A stretch of DNA of 64,000 nt from Lachnoclostridium sp. An118 (GTDB lineage: Bacteria; Bacillota; Clostridia; Lachnospirales; Lachnospiraceae), in the NCBI RefSeq assembly GCF_002160985.1, contig NZ_NFLQ01000012.1:43531-107530 (forward strand), read 5' to 3'. Positions 8,236 to 17,600 of the stretch are shown here, piece after piece. The position numbers and the translations under genes were made by a program. The notes under the pieces are model-generated. The model saw nothing but the letters and a program-made list of their open reading frames with translations. It made no database searches and was not told where the DNA came from. Numbering within the stretch: position 1 is the first letter of the stretch; each line of letters begins with the position of its first letter.

Positions 8236-9927
8236 ATGAACAGAGGAAAGAAGCTTTTTGCATTCCTGCTTGCGGCTGTCATGATCCTGGCAATGGGCAT
8301 GACAGGCTTTGCGGCAAACGGGAAACCACAGGCATCCGACAGGGCGGATGTGACGATCACAGGGATCACCGGGGATCCGACAGTGACCCTGTATCAGATT
8401 GCAAGGGCAAACTACGGGCCCGGCGATAGGGAGCTGGTGGACTACACATGGGCGGCCGGGGTGACCTTTGCTAATGAGCAGGCACCTACGGCAGATGAGA
8501 TCAACGCTGCGGCGAAGGGACTGACAGGCGGAACCATCACTCCCCTTGCAACCATGAGCGGCACCCTGACAGGGGAGACCTACACGGCCAATGTGCCGGC
8601 CGGCGTGTACATTGCGGTGCTCACAGGTGCGGCGGACGGCTCTGTCTACAACCCGGTCCTTCTGGCGGCCACATACGGCGAGGAGGGAAATGTTGTTGTG
8701 GATAATCCCAAGCAGGTAAATGCAGGGGATGCGTATCTCTTTGGGATGACAGCTGTTCTGAAGAAGACGACGCCGGATGTGGACAAGACCATCACCGGCG
8801 GGACGGTAGAAGATGACGGTAGGGATACAGTCGGCATTGGCTCTGTCGTGGACTATCAAGTAGAGATGACCATGCCTTCCTACCCGGCCAATGCTGCGAA
8901 CAAGACACTTTTCCTTACAGACCGGCTCACGGCAGGGCTGACCTTTGATTACAGCACACTGACTGTGACGGTCGAAGGGCAGACGGTGACAAGAACCGGA
9001 GATACATTTATTTTAAACGGCAAAGTGATCGCCACGGCAGCGGAAAAGGACAATGGATTTAACCTGAATTTTAACTATGACAATCTGGTGTCTAATGCGG
9101 CGGGCGCTGTCTACACGCCGATCGTTACATACAGTGCGGTTGTGAACGACACAGCCGTTGTGGGCGCTGCGGGCAACCCCAATGACGTGACTTACTACTA
9201 TGCGAACGAGCCGAATACAGGCAATACATGGGATGAGGTGACAGAGGAGCCGGATGAGGCGCCGGGCGTGACCAGCAAGAAGGATCAGGAGACGGTATAC
9301 ACCTATCAGCTGGCATTTCAGAAGACAGACGCCGAGACAGACAAGCCCCTGGCAGATGCGGTCTTTGGCATCTACAGCGATGCGGACTGCACACAGCTCA
9401 TCGACAAGGTGATGACAAATCAGGAGGGTTACGCCGTTTCCACCAAGGTGGCAAAAGGCACCTACTATATCAAAGAACTTGTGGCACCCACCGGGTACAG
9501 CCTGAATACGACAGTATATCCAATCGAGGCTTCCTGGAAGACAGCCACCACAACCGTCACAGGCTCCGTGACAAATGCGCAGTACACGACGCAGAAGCCT
9601 TCTGATGACGCGGTGCAGGTTGGATGGATCAAGGATGGCCGGTACTACTCCATGGCTGCAGTGGCGGAAGAGGAAGCGGCGGCAGGCGGCTATCAGGCGG
9701 CCTACCTGACGGCTCAGAGCACGACCACAAGCACGGTTACAACGGTAACAGAGAACGGAGCGGGCAGTGGAACGGCCCTTTTGGGCGATGAGATCCCCAA
9801 TACGCAGATGCACGCCCTTCCTTCCACCGGCGGCATGGGTACCGTGCTCTTTACGGTCGGAGGTATTGTGATCATGGCGGCAGCCGCTGTGCTCTTCTTC
9901 CTGAGCAGGAGAAAGACGGACAGATAG
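8236..9927 (+). CDS. SpaA/FimP-type isopeptide-forming backbone pilin
   Basis: 563 residues with a clear signal peptide ending near FAANG. An N-terminal pilin domain, a fimbrial isopeptide-forming domain (around 175-310, starting VDKTITGGTVEDDG) and a C-terminal SpaA domain carry the E-box YYIKELVAPTGY. The sorting signal is a textbook LPSTG followed by GMGTV, a hydrophobic helix and SRRKTDR. Lys in DNPKQ (about residue 157) is a candidate pilin-motif lysine for polymerisation by sortase C. Being directly upstream of two class C sortases and having the canonical signal, it is probably the shaft subunit. The stop is followed by a 17-bp hairpin before the sortase genes. Confidence 0.87.
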   Translation: MNRGKKLFAFLLAAVMILAMGMTGFAANGKPQASDRADVTITGITGDPTVTLYQIARANYGPGDRELVDYTWAAGVTFANEQAPTADEINAAAKGLTGGTITPLATMSGTLTGETYTANVPAGVYIAVLTGAADGSVYNPVLLAATYGEEGNVVVDNPKQVNAGDAYLFGMTAVLKKTTPDVDKTITGGTVEDDGRDTVGIGSVVDYQVEMTMPSYPANAANKTLFLTDRLTAGLTFDYSTLTVTVEGQTVTRTGDTFILNGKVIATAAEKDNGFNLNFNYDNLVSNAAGAVYTPIVTYSAVVNDTAVVGAAGNPNDVTYYYANEPNTGNTWDEVTEEPDEAPGVTSKKDQETVYTYQLAFQKTDAETDKPLADAVFGIYSDADCTQLIDKVMTNQEGYAVSTKVAKGTYYIKELVAPTGYSLNTTVYPIEASWKTATTTVTGSVTNAQYTTQKPSDDAVQVGWIKDGRYYSMAAVAEEEAAAGGYQAAYLTAQSTTTSTVTTVTENGAGSGTALLGDEIPNTQMHALPSTGGMGTVLFTVGGIVIMAAAAVLFFLSRRKTDR

Positions 9928-9958
9928 AGATAAGCAGGAGGAAGTCCTGAAGGAATTG

Positions 9959-9997
9959 AGTGAACATACCGGAGCAGACCGCTTCGGTATGTTCACT
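9959..9997 (+). promoter_or_regulatory. Intercistronic hairpin between backbone pilin and sortases
   Basis: Arms AGTGAACATACCGGAGC and GCTTCGGTATGTTCACT pair over 17 positions (one G-U) around the loop AGACC. No U-tract follows, so it is not a standard terminator. It may stabilise the upstream pilin mRNA or lower sortase expression relative to the pilins. Confidence 0.7.
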
Positions 9998-10045
9998 GCT
10001 TTAAGGGGGATTTGCATAGATTTTTCGTCAGAAGGGAGTGACTGG

Positions 10046-10891
10046 ATGAAGAGGACAGTAGCGGGAGCCCTTGTGGCACTGCTGTTTCTGGCCGGTTTGT
10101 CTTTGCTTGCCTATCCGTTTGTGGCAAATGTATGGAATGATCACCGGCAAAAGCAACTGATGGACAGCTATCAGGAGACAGTTACAGAGAGAGAGACTGG
10201 AGGAGAGATTGATTATGAAGCCGAATGGCAGCGGGCGAGGGTGTATAATCAGGGACTTTTGCCAACGATCCTCCCGGATTCCTTCGCCGTGGCTGCCGCA
10301 GAGAAGGAGCCTGGCCGGGAATATATGGCCTGCCTTAATCTGGCAGGCGATGGGATCATGGGAAGTGTGGAAATCCCGAAAATTGATGTTACACTGCCGG
10401 TTTTCCACACGACAGCGAAAAATATCCTGCAGCAGGGCGCAGGCCATCTGGAGGGGAGCTCACTGCCTGTCGGCGGAGAGGGAACGCACGCTGTGATCTC
10501 CGCCCACAGAGGCCTCCCCAGCGCGGCGCTTTTTACTGACTTGGACAAGCTGGAGGAAGGAGATCATTTCCTACTCAGGGTGTTAGACGATACTCTCTGC
10601 TATGAGGTGGACAAAATTTCGGTCGTAGATCCGGAGGACACAGGCAATCTGGCTGTAGAGGACACGGAAGATCTGGTGACGCTTCTTACCTGTACGCCAT
10701 ATGGGGTGAATACACAGCGTCTCCTTGTGAGGGGACACCGGGTTCCCTATGACCCGGAACTGGTGGAGATGGAGAAGCCGGGAGTTCTGATCGGCAGTCT
10801 CCACACGAACTATCTGTTCTGGCTGCTGTTTGGCCTGGCTGTGACGGCGGCGCTTGTATTCTGCCTATACCGAAGGGAGAGAAAGCGATGA
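10046..10891 (+). CDS. Class C (pilin-polymerising) sortase 1
   Basis: 281 residues from ATG 10046, which has GAAGGGAG upstream; the open frame extends further left but through the hairpin. An N-terminal membrane segment (VAGALVALLFLAGLSLLAYPF) and a C-terminal membrane segment before RRERKR are the class C arrangement. The catalytic triad is visible: His in VISAHRGL, Cys in TLLTCTPYG and Arg in LLVRGHR. The lid region carries LPDSF in place of the common DP(F/W). It would form covalent bonds between pilin subunits. It overlaps the next sortase by four bases (ATGA), so the pair is translationally coupled. Confidence 0.93.
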   Translation: MKRTVAGALVALLFLAGLSLLAYPFVANVWNDHRQKQLMDSYQETVTERETGGEIDYEAEWQRARVYNQGLLPTILPDSFAVAAAEKEPGREYMACLNLAGDGIMGSVEIPKIDVTLPVFHTTAKNILQQGAGHLEGSSLPVGGEGTHAVISAHRGLPSAALFTDLDKLEEGDHFLLRVLDDTLCYEVDKISVVDPEDTGNLAVEDTEDLVTLLTCTPYGVNTQRLLVRGHRVPYDPELVEMEKPGVLIGSLHTNYLFWLLFGLAVTAALVFCLYRRERKR

Positions 10892-11796
10892 GACGGGCAT
10901 GGATGCGGACGGCCGCTGTTCTACTTTTTGTGGCAGCAGCGGCACTTCTATCATTTCCGGCCGGGCAGCGGGCGGTGAGGGGGTACCGGGATGGACTGGA
11001 GATCCGGACGTTCGAGGAGAACAAAAGCCAGGAGACAGACGGGTATGTGCGTCTGCGGGAAAGCATGGAAGAGTACAACAGGCGCATTTTTACTCAGGGC
11101 CAGAGCGGGCTGAGCGATGCCTGGGGCTATGAGAAAGGCGCATTTAATTTTGAAGGGACAGGGCTGGATGACGAGATGATCGGGTATATCTCGATCCCGG
11201 CTATGGATATAAGACTGCCGCTCTATATAGGGGCCAGTGAGGAGAATCTGATGAAGGGGGCCGCCGTCCTGGCGCAGACCAGCATGCCGCTTGGCGGGGA
11301 GGACACGAACTGCGTGATCGCCGGGCACAGAGGCGGTTACTTCGGCCAAGCGGTTTTCAGGGATATCGAGGTACTGCGGGCTGGCGATACGGTGGAGATC
11401 ACAAATCTGTGGGAAACGCTGGAGTACGAGGCTGTCAAGTGTATTGTCATATCGCCGGACGACCTGGATGCGGTGAAGATCCGCCCGGGGAGAGATATGG
11501 TCACTCTGGTCACCTGTCATCCCTACACACACAATTATCAGCGGTATGTGGTGTACTGCTCCAGAAGCGGACAGGACAAAACGCAGGACAACAGGGGGGA
11601 GGAAGCGGCCAGTCTGCCGTACGGTCTGCCGTACGAACCGTCTGGGGATGCGGTGCGAAGGGAGGATATGCTGACCGCAGTGGGGCTTATCGTCCTGGGT
11701 GCGGCGGCAGTTTTTGGTGTAGCAGAAATATACAGGAGAAGGAAGGGCAGGCGGAAGTCATGGAAAAAGACAGGGAAAACGGGAAAAAGGATCTGA
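10888..11796 (+). CDS. Class C sortase 2
   Basis: 302 residues. N-terminal signal/anchor, DAW lid-like motif (about residue 73), catalytic His in VIAGHRGG, Cys in TLVTCHPY and Arg in NYQRYVVY, then a C-terminal membrane helix and a very basic tail. It starts inside the stop region of sortase 1 and its own 3' end overlaps the AP2-domain gene by 37 bases. Two sortases for three differently signalled substrates suggest divided labour (polymerisation versus incorporation of tip or base subunit), but which does what cannot be read from sequence. Confidence 0.93.
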   Translation: MRRAWMRTAAVLLFVAAAALLSFPAGQRAVRGYRDGLEIRTFEENKSQETDGYVRLRESMEEYNRRIFTQGQSGLSDAWGYEKGAFNFEGTGLDDEMIGYISIPAMDIRLPLYIGASEENLMKGAAVLAQTSMPLGGEDTNCVIAGHRGGYFGQAVFRDIEVLRAGDTVEITNLWETLEYEAVKCIVISPDDLDAVKIRPGRDMVTLVTCHPYTHNYQRYVVYCSRSGQDKTQDNRGEEAASLPYGLPYEPSGDAVRREDMLTAVGLIVLGAAAVFGVAEIYRRRKGRRKSWKKTGKTGKRI

Positions 11797-12683
11797 CAGG
11801 CCGGCGCTTTGGACATCTTGTTGTCCTCGAGAAGACGCAGCGCAGGGAAAATTGTTATGTAGTGTGGCTGTGCCGCTGCGACTGCGGAAATACAATCCCC
11901 GTGAGCACAAAGAAGCTGACTCGGGGGAGCGTGAAGGACTGCGGCTGTGTCCCGCGGGAGACTGCGAGGAGAGGAGCCTGTGCGGAGGATCTGACAGGCC
12001 GGACTTTTGGGCATCTGACAGCGGTATGCCGGTCTGAGAACCGGGGAGGAAGAACATGCTGGATGTGCCGCTGCGACTGCGGAGGCGAGAAGATTGTTTC
12101 AGCCAGGGACTTAAAGAGCGGAAAAGTCAGAAGCTGTGGCTGTATGTGGCATGTGAAAGGCAGGAATATAGTAGAGCTGAGCGGGCAGAAGTTTGGCAGG
12201 CTGACGGCAGTTTCCCCCACGGGAGAGAGGAATGTGCATGGTACGGTGTACTGGCTGTGCCGCTGCGACTGCGGCAGTGAGATCATGGTGGCAGAGAGCA
12301 GTCTTGTAAGCGGATCCTGTAAGAGCTGCGGCTGTCTGAGGAAGGAGAATCAAAAGAAGATCGGTGGCAGGCTGCATCGGGTGGACGGCACTTGCGTGGA
12401 GTTCCTTGAGAAACGAAAGAGCAGAAGAGACAATAAGAGCGGCTTTCGCGGCGTTTACCAGATGCCGAACGGCAGGTACAAAGTCAGTATAGGATTTCGG
12501 GGAGAGAGGATATCGCTGGGGACTTACGGAGAGTACAGCGATGCCGTCCGGGCGAGAGTCGAGGCAGAACAGCGCATTTACGGCGGCTTCTTAAAAGCAT
12601 ACAGAGAGTGGGAGAAAAAAGCGGCTGCGGATCCGGAATGGGCGAGACGTAATCCTTTTACAACGAAGACAGGGCAGGACTGA
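11760..12683 (+). CDS. Zinc-repeat / AP2-domain DNA-binding protein
   Basis: 307 residues from ATG 11760, inside the end of sortase 2; the frame is open much further upstream but only as overlap. Three consecutive repeats of about 52 residues (about 11-63, 77-128 and 139-192) each read (D/E)L(T/S)G-x2-FG-x-L, later W-x-CRCDCG, ending SCGC or DCGC, so each has five or so cysteines able to bind zinc. An AP2/ERF-like domain follows (about 226-277: KSGFRGVYQMPNGRYKVSI, LGTYGEYSDAVRARVEAE). Proteins of this build occur in phages and mobile DNA of Firmicutes. The end-of-operon position suggests a regulator of, or a passenger in, the pilus operon; neither is proven. Confidence 0.75.
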   Translation: MEKDRENGKKDLTGRRFGHLVVLEKTQRRENCYVVWLCRCDCGNTIPVSTKKLTRGSVKDCGCVPRETARRGACAEDLTGRTFGHLTAVCRSENRGGRTCWMCRCDCGGEKIVSARDLKSGKVRSCGCMWHVKGRNIVELSGQKFGRLTAVSPTGERNVHGTVYWLCRCDCGSEIMVAESSLVSGSCKSCGCLRKENQKKIGGRLHRVDGTCVEFLEKRKSRRDNKSGFRGVYQMPNGRYKVSIGFRGERISLGTYGEYSDAVRARVEAEQRIYGGFLKAYREWEKKAAADPEWARRNPFTTKTGQD

Positions 12684-12748
12684 TCCTGTGGAGACGGGGT
12701 GTGGAAAGCAGGTGAAAGACAGGCGCGGAAATCAGAACGTTTTTCTGG

Positions 12749-12777
12749 TTGTAGAAAAAGAGAAAATGGCCTATAAT
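12749..12777 (+). promoter_or_regulatory. Promoter of the carboxypeptidase gene
   Basis: TTGTAG (12749-12754), 17-base spacer, TATAAT (12772-12777). It lies 35 bases before ATG 12812, after the AP2 gene, so the following gene need not depend on the switch. Confidence 0.65.
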
Positions 12778-12811
12778 AATAGACGCAGATTCTTTGAGGA
12801 GACTATTGAAG

Positions 12812-14185
12812 ATGAAAAATATAATACGGACGGCGGGATGCCTGCTCCTGTCGCTCATGCTTGCCGCGGCTGCGGTGCCGCGGGCAGTCCGCGCGACGGC
12901 GCCGCAGGATGGCGCCCAGTCCCAGGACAGCGTTCAGGGCACGGAGGCGAAGGACCCCTATCAGCAGCAGCTGGAGGATACGTACAAGCAGGAGGTCCAG
13001 ACAAATAAGCTGAAGGAGTGGCCCCAGGGTCCCGGCATTTACGGAGATGCGGGGATCGTGATGGATGCGGAGACAGGGGCTGTCTTATATGGAAAGAATA
13101 TTGACCAGCAGGAATATCCGGCCAGTATCACAAAGCTGCTGACAGCCCTTCTGGCTTTTGAGTACTGCGATATGACAGAGGATGTTGTGATCACGGCGGA
13201 GAGTCTCACCTGCCTTGGAGACGGTTATGCGTCCATCGGACTGAAGGAGGGGAATGTCATCTCCATGGAGCAGGCGCTCTACGCCATGCTTCTGGCCTCC
13301 TCCAATGAAGTGGCCTACGCGGTGGGAGAGACGGTGGCAAAGACCCAGGGAGAGGATTACCAGTGGTTCATAGACGAGATGAACCGCAAGGTGGAGGAGC
13401 TGGGAGGGACGAATTCCCATTTTGTCAACACCAACGGAGTCCACGAAGAAGATCATTATACCTGTGCCAGAGATATGGCACTGATCGCAAAAGAGCTCTT
13501 TGACTATCCGGAGTTCTTCACCATCTGTCAGACGACAAGCTACACCATACCGGCATCTGCCACCACGGAGGAGCATATATTCCAGCAAAAGCACGAGATG
13601 CTGGTGCCCGGCTACAGTGATTATTACGAGTATGCGGTGGGAGGAAAGACCGGTTACACGACCGAGGCCAACAACACGCTGGTGACCATGGCGGACAACG
13701 GAGAAATGAAGCTTGTCTGTGTCACCTTGAAGGTGTTCCCCGGGCATGTCTACTCTGACACAAAAGCACTTCTGGATTATGGATTCAGCAATTTCCAGCA
13801 CATGGCCATTGATGTGGACGGCAGTCAGGGGATAGAAAAAATACTGGATACCGCAAGTGTCACGATCCCCTCCGGATTCGAGCTGTCCAGCCTGAAGTCG
13901 GACCTGGAGCAGGTCACAGGCGGGAACAGCACAGCTATCCTCTCCTACACTTATGAGGACAACCCGGTGGGAAGGCTCCAGGTCCAGGTGGACAAAGGAG
14001 CCTCCTTTGAGGAGGCGGGAGCGCAGGAGGAAGAGGAAGCTTCCGACAGCGGCGTGGGAAAAGTGCTGCTGGTCGGCGTGGTGGTCATTGTCCTGATACT
14101 GGGGATCCTGCTCCTCTTCACTGCCTGGTGCAGGAGGCAGAGGCGCAGAAGGCGCAGGGGCCGGCGGAGGCGAAGGCGCCGATGA
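12812..14185 (+). CDS. D-alanyl-D-alanine carboxypeptidase (peptidase S11, DacF-like)
   Basis: 457 residues; trims the terminal D-Ala from peptidoglycan stem peptides at the outer membrane face. A signal peptide (TAGCLLLSLMLAAAAVPRAVRA) precedes the S11 domain, whose three active-site motifs are present: SITK (SxxK), SSN (SxN) and KTG in GGKTGYT. The C-terminal part has a beta-rich region, a membrane helix (VLLVGVVVIVLILGILLLF) and a run of about 20 mostly Arg residues, an unusually basic cytoplasmic tail. GAGGAG lies 10 bases before ATG 12812. DacF, or a general DacA role, cannot be separated. Confidence 0.9.
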   Translation: MKNIIRTAGCLLLSLMLAAAAVPRAVRATAPQDGAQSQDSVQGTEAKDPYQQQLEDTYKQEVQTNKLKEWPQGPGIYGDAGIVMDAETGAVLYGKNIDQQEYPASITKLLTALLAFEYCDMTEDVVITAESLTCLGDGYASIGLKEGNVISMEQALYAMLLASSNEVAYAVGETVAKTQGEDYQWFIDEMNRKVEELGGTNSHFVNTNGVHEEDHYTCARDMALIAKELFDYPEFFTICQTTSYTIPASATTEEHIFQQKHEMLVPGYSDYYEYAVGGKTGYTTEANNTLVTMADNGEMKLVCVTLKVFPGHVYSDTKALLDYGFSNFQHMAIDVDGSQGIEKILDTASVTIPSGFELSSLKSDLEQVTGGNSTAILSYTYEDNPVGRLQVQVDKGASFEEAGAQEEEEASDSGVGKVLLVGVVVIVLILGILLLFTAWCRRQRRRRRRGRRRRRRR

Positions 14186-14276
14186 ATGGACCGGCCGATC
14201 CGCCCGGCGCGCCGTTTATCCCGGCGGACAGGCCGGAAGGATACGGGGCAGAATGTCGAAAATACAAGGGAAACCC

Positions 14277-14305
14277 TTGACTTACCAGGGGTTTCCTATT
14301 ATAAT
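14277..14305 (+). promoter_or_regulatory. Promoter of the ileS T-box transcript
   Basis: TTGACT (14277-14282), 17-base spacer and perfect TATAAT (14300-14305); predicted start near 14312, giving a leader of about 385 nt before ileS. Confidence 0.8.
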
Positions 14306-14319
14306 TTTAGCGTGAAAAA

Positions 14320-14584
14320 AGTAATAGTATGATAGAACCATATGAGAAAGACCGTGACGAAGACAGTAGGGCATGTAGGAACGTCAAAGCGAGCCGGTGA
14401 TGGTGTAAGGCCGGTACAAGTAGGATGTGCCTGAATATCACTTCAGAGTCGCAGCCTCCGAAAAGAGCATGAGTAGGAGCTGACGGAGTCCGCCGTTACC
14501 GGAAGGCATATGATAGTATGTTAGGTGGTTTATAAATGAAGGGAATACGACTTTCATCCTAATTCGGATGAAGGTCTTTTTTTT
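14320..14584 (+). promoter_or_regulatory. T-box riboswitch leader (isoleucine) with terminator
   Basis: This untranslated leader precedes ileS. A specifier-loop candidate GAATATCAC holds ATC (14437-14439), an Ile codon. The terminator is GACTTTCATCC (14549-14559) paired with GGATGAAGGTC (14566-14576), followed by eight T. The competing antiterminator pairs TTAGG (14521-14525) with CCTAA (14558-14562) and exposes TGGT (14526-14529), complementary to the ACCA end of uncharged tRNA-Ile. The conserved T-box block is shortened compared with the usual AGGGTGGNACCGCG. Uncharged tRNA-Ile should promote read-through into ileS. Confidence 0.82.
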
Positions 14585-14635
14585 CATAAATGTTCCAAAC
14601 AATATACACAATAGCACAGGAGTTAGTGTAATTCC

Positions 14636-14666
14636 GGACGTAACCCTTTTAAAAAGGGTTACGTCC
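14636..14666 (+). repeat. Perfect 15-bp palindrome upstream of ileS
   Basis: GGACGTAACCCTTTT and AAAAGGGTTACGTCC are exact complements separated by one base. There is no T-run after it. It lies between the T-box terminator and the ileS ribosome site (AAGGAGG 14684-14690). Function unknown; it could protect the mRNA 5' end after processing. Confidence 0.75.
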
Positions 14667-14695
14667 CCTGTTAACATTTTCACAAGGAGGAAGCC

Positions 14696-17600
14696 ATGTA
14701 CAAGAAAGTTCCAACAGACCTGAATTTCGTGGACCGGGAGAAAGAGGTCGAGAAATTCTGGGAAGACAATCAGATTTTTGAAAAGAGTATGGAGAACCGC
14801 AAAGAGGGTGAGACCTACACCTTCTACGACGGGCCGCCGACAGCCAACGGCAAGCCCCACATCGGTCATGTACTGACCCGTGTCATCAAGGACATGATCC
14901 CCAGATACCGCACCATGAAGGGATACATGGTGCCCAGAAAAGCGGGTTGGGATACCCACGGTCTGCCGGTGGAGCTGGAGGTGGAGAAAGCTCTTGGCCT
15001 GGACGGCAAGGACCAGATCGAGGAGTACGGTCTGGAGCCGTTCATCAACAAATGTAAGGAGAGTGTCTGGAAGTACAAGGGCATGTGGGAGGACTTCTCC
15101 GGCACAGTAGGCTTCTGGGCAGATATGGAAAATCCATACGTCACATACCACAATGATTTCATCGAGTCCGAGTGGTGGGCGCTGAAGAAGATCTGGGACA
15201 AGGGACTTCTCTACAAAGGTTTCAAGATCGTTCCCTACTGTCCGCGCTGCGGTACGCCTCTGTCCGCCCAGGAAGTAGCCCAGGGCTACAAGGATGTAAA
15301 AGAGCGCTCCGCCATTGTCCGCTTTAAAGTAAAAGACGAGGACGCCTACATTCTGGCATGGACCACAACGCCATGGACACTGCCCTCCAACATCGGTCTC
15401 TGCGTAAATCCGGATGAGGACTACGCAAAAGTAAAAGCTGCGGACGGCTATGTGTACTACATGGCACAGGCCCTGCTGGACACAGTCCTTGGAAAGTTGG
15501 CCACAGAAGATCAGCCTGCCTATGAGGTGCTGGAGACCTATACGGGAAAGGACCTGGAGTACAAAGAGTACGAGCCGCTGTACCAGTGTGCATATGACTG
15601 CGCGGCAAAGCAGAACAAGAAAGCGTTCTTCGTGACATGCGACAGCTATGTAACGCTGACAGACGGTACCGGCGTGGTTCACATTGCTCCCGCCTTTGGT
15701 GAGGACGACGCGAAAGTGGGCCGCAAGTACGACATGCCTTTTGTACAGCTTGTAGATGAAAAAGGAAATATGGGCGAGACCACCCCGTTTGCAGGTCTGT
15801 TCGTGAAGAAAGCAGACCCGGAGGTGTTAAAGGACCTGGATGCAAGAGGACTTCTCTTTGACGCTCCCAAATTCGAGCACAGCTATCCCCACTGCTGGAG
15901 ATGCGACACACCGCTCATCTACTATGCCCGCGAGTCCTGGTTCATCAAGATGACAGCGGTGAAGGACGACCTGATCGCCAACAACAACACCATCAACTGG
16001 ATCCCGGAGAGCATCGGAAAGGGCCGCTTCGGCGACTGGCTGGAGAATGTCCAGGACTGGGGCATCAGCCGGAACCGCTACTGGGGAACTCCGTTAAATA
16101 TCTGGGAGTGTGAGTGCGGACACCAGCATTCCATCGGAAGCATCGAGGAACTGAAATCTATGTCCGACAACTGTCCGGACGACATCGAACTGCACCGTCC
16201 ATACATCGACGAAGTGACCATTAAGTGTCCAAAGTGCGGCAAAGAGATGCACCGTGTGCCGGAAGTCATCGACTGCTGGTTCGACTCCGGTTCCATGCCT
16301 TTTGCACAGCATCATTATCCGTTTGAAAATAAAGAGCTCTTTGAGCAGCAGTTCCCGGCAGACTTCATTTCCGAGGCTGTGGACCAGACAAGAGGATGGT
16401 TCTACTCCCTGCTGGCCATCTCCACGCTGATCTTCAACAAGGCTCCGTATAAGAACGTCATCGTCCTTGGACATGTGCAGGATGAGAACGGCCAGAAGAT
16501 GAGCAAATCCAAGGGAAATGCGGTGGATCCTTTCGATGCCCTGGAAAAATACGGCGCAGACGCCATCCGCTGGTATTTCTATGTAAACAGCGCGCCCTGG
16601 CTGCCTAACCGTTTCCACGGAAAAGCCGTTGTGGAAGGACAGCGCAAATTCATGGGAACACTGTGGAATACCTACGCATTCTTTGTGCTGTACGCGAATA
16701 TTGACGAGTTTGACGCCACAAAATACACGCTGGATTATGAGAAGCTGCCTGTCATGGACAAATGGCTCCTGTCCAAGATGAACACACTGGTCAAAGAGGT
16801 GGACAGCCATCTCGGAAATTACCGCATCCCGGAGGCGGCCAGAGCGCTCCAGGAGTTTGTGGATGACATGAGCAACTGGTATGTGCGCAGGAGCCGCGAG
16901 CGCTTCTGGGCAAAAGGAATGCCCCAGGATAAGATCAACGCCTACATGACGCTGTACACGGCCCTTGTGACTCTCTGCAAGGCGGCGGCGCCCATGGTTC
17001 CTTTTATGACTGAGGAGATTTACCAGAACCTGGTGCGCAGCATCGATCCCTCCGCACCGGAGAGCATCCACCTGTGCGATTTCCCGGAGGCAGATGAGTC
17101 CCGGATTGATAAAGAGCTGGAAGCAAACATGGACGAAGTCCTGAAGATCGTTGTCATGGGCCGCGCATGCAGAAACACAGCCAACATCAAGAACCGGCAG
17201 CCCATCGGGCAGATGTTTGTGAAGAGCGCGGTGCAGATTCCGGAATTTTACCAGGATATCATCAAGGAGGAGCTGAACGTAAAGGATCTAACATTTACAG
17301 ACGATGTGCGCGCCTTTACTTCATATACATTTAAACCACAGTTAAAGACAGTGGGACCAAAATATGGTAAAATGTTAGGTGGCATCAAGGCAGCCCTGGA
17401 CGCGGTGGACGGCAACGCGGCCATGGACGAGGTCAATGCCACAGGAGCATTAAAGCTGGAGGTAAACGGGCAGGAGGTCACCCTGTTCAGGGAGGATCTT
17501 CTCATCGACACAGCGCAGATGGAAGGCTATGTGTCCGAGGACAACAATGGCATCACTGTGGTGCTGGACACAAATCTGACACCGGAACTTCTTGAGGAAG

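Noticed and set aside
11409..11759. N-terminal extension of the AP2 protein
   Set aside because: The open frame continues upstream only because it overlaps sortase 2; the zinc repeats start right after ATG 11760 and the extension is low-quality shadow sequence.
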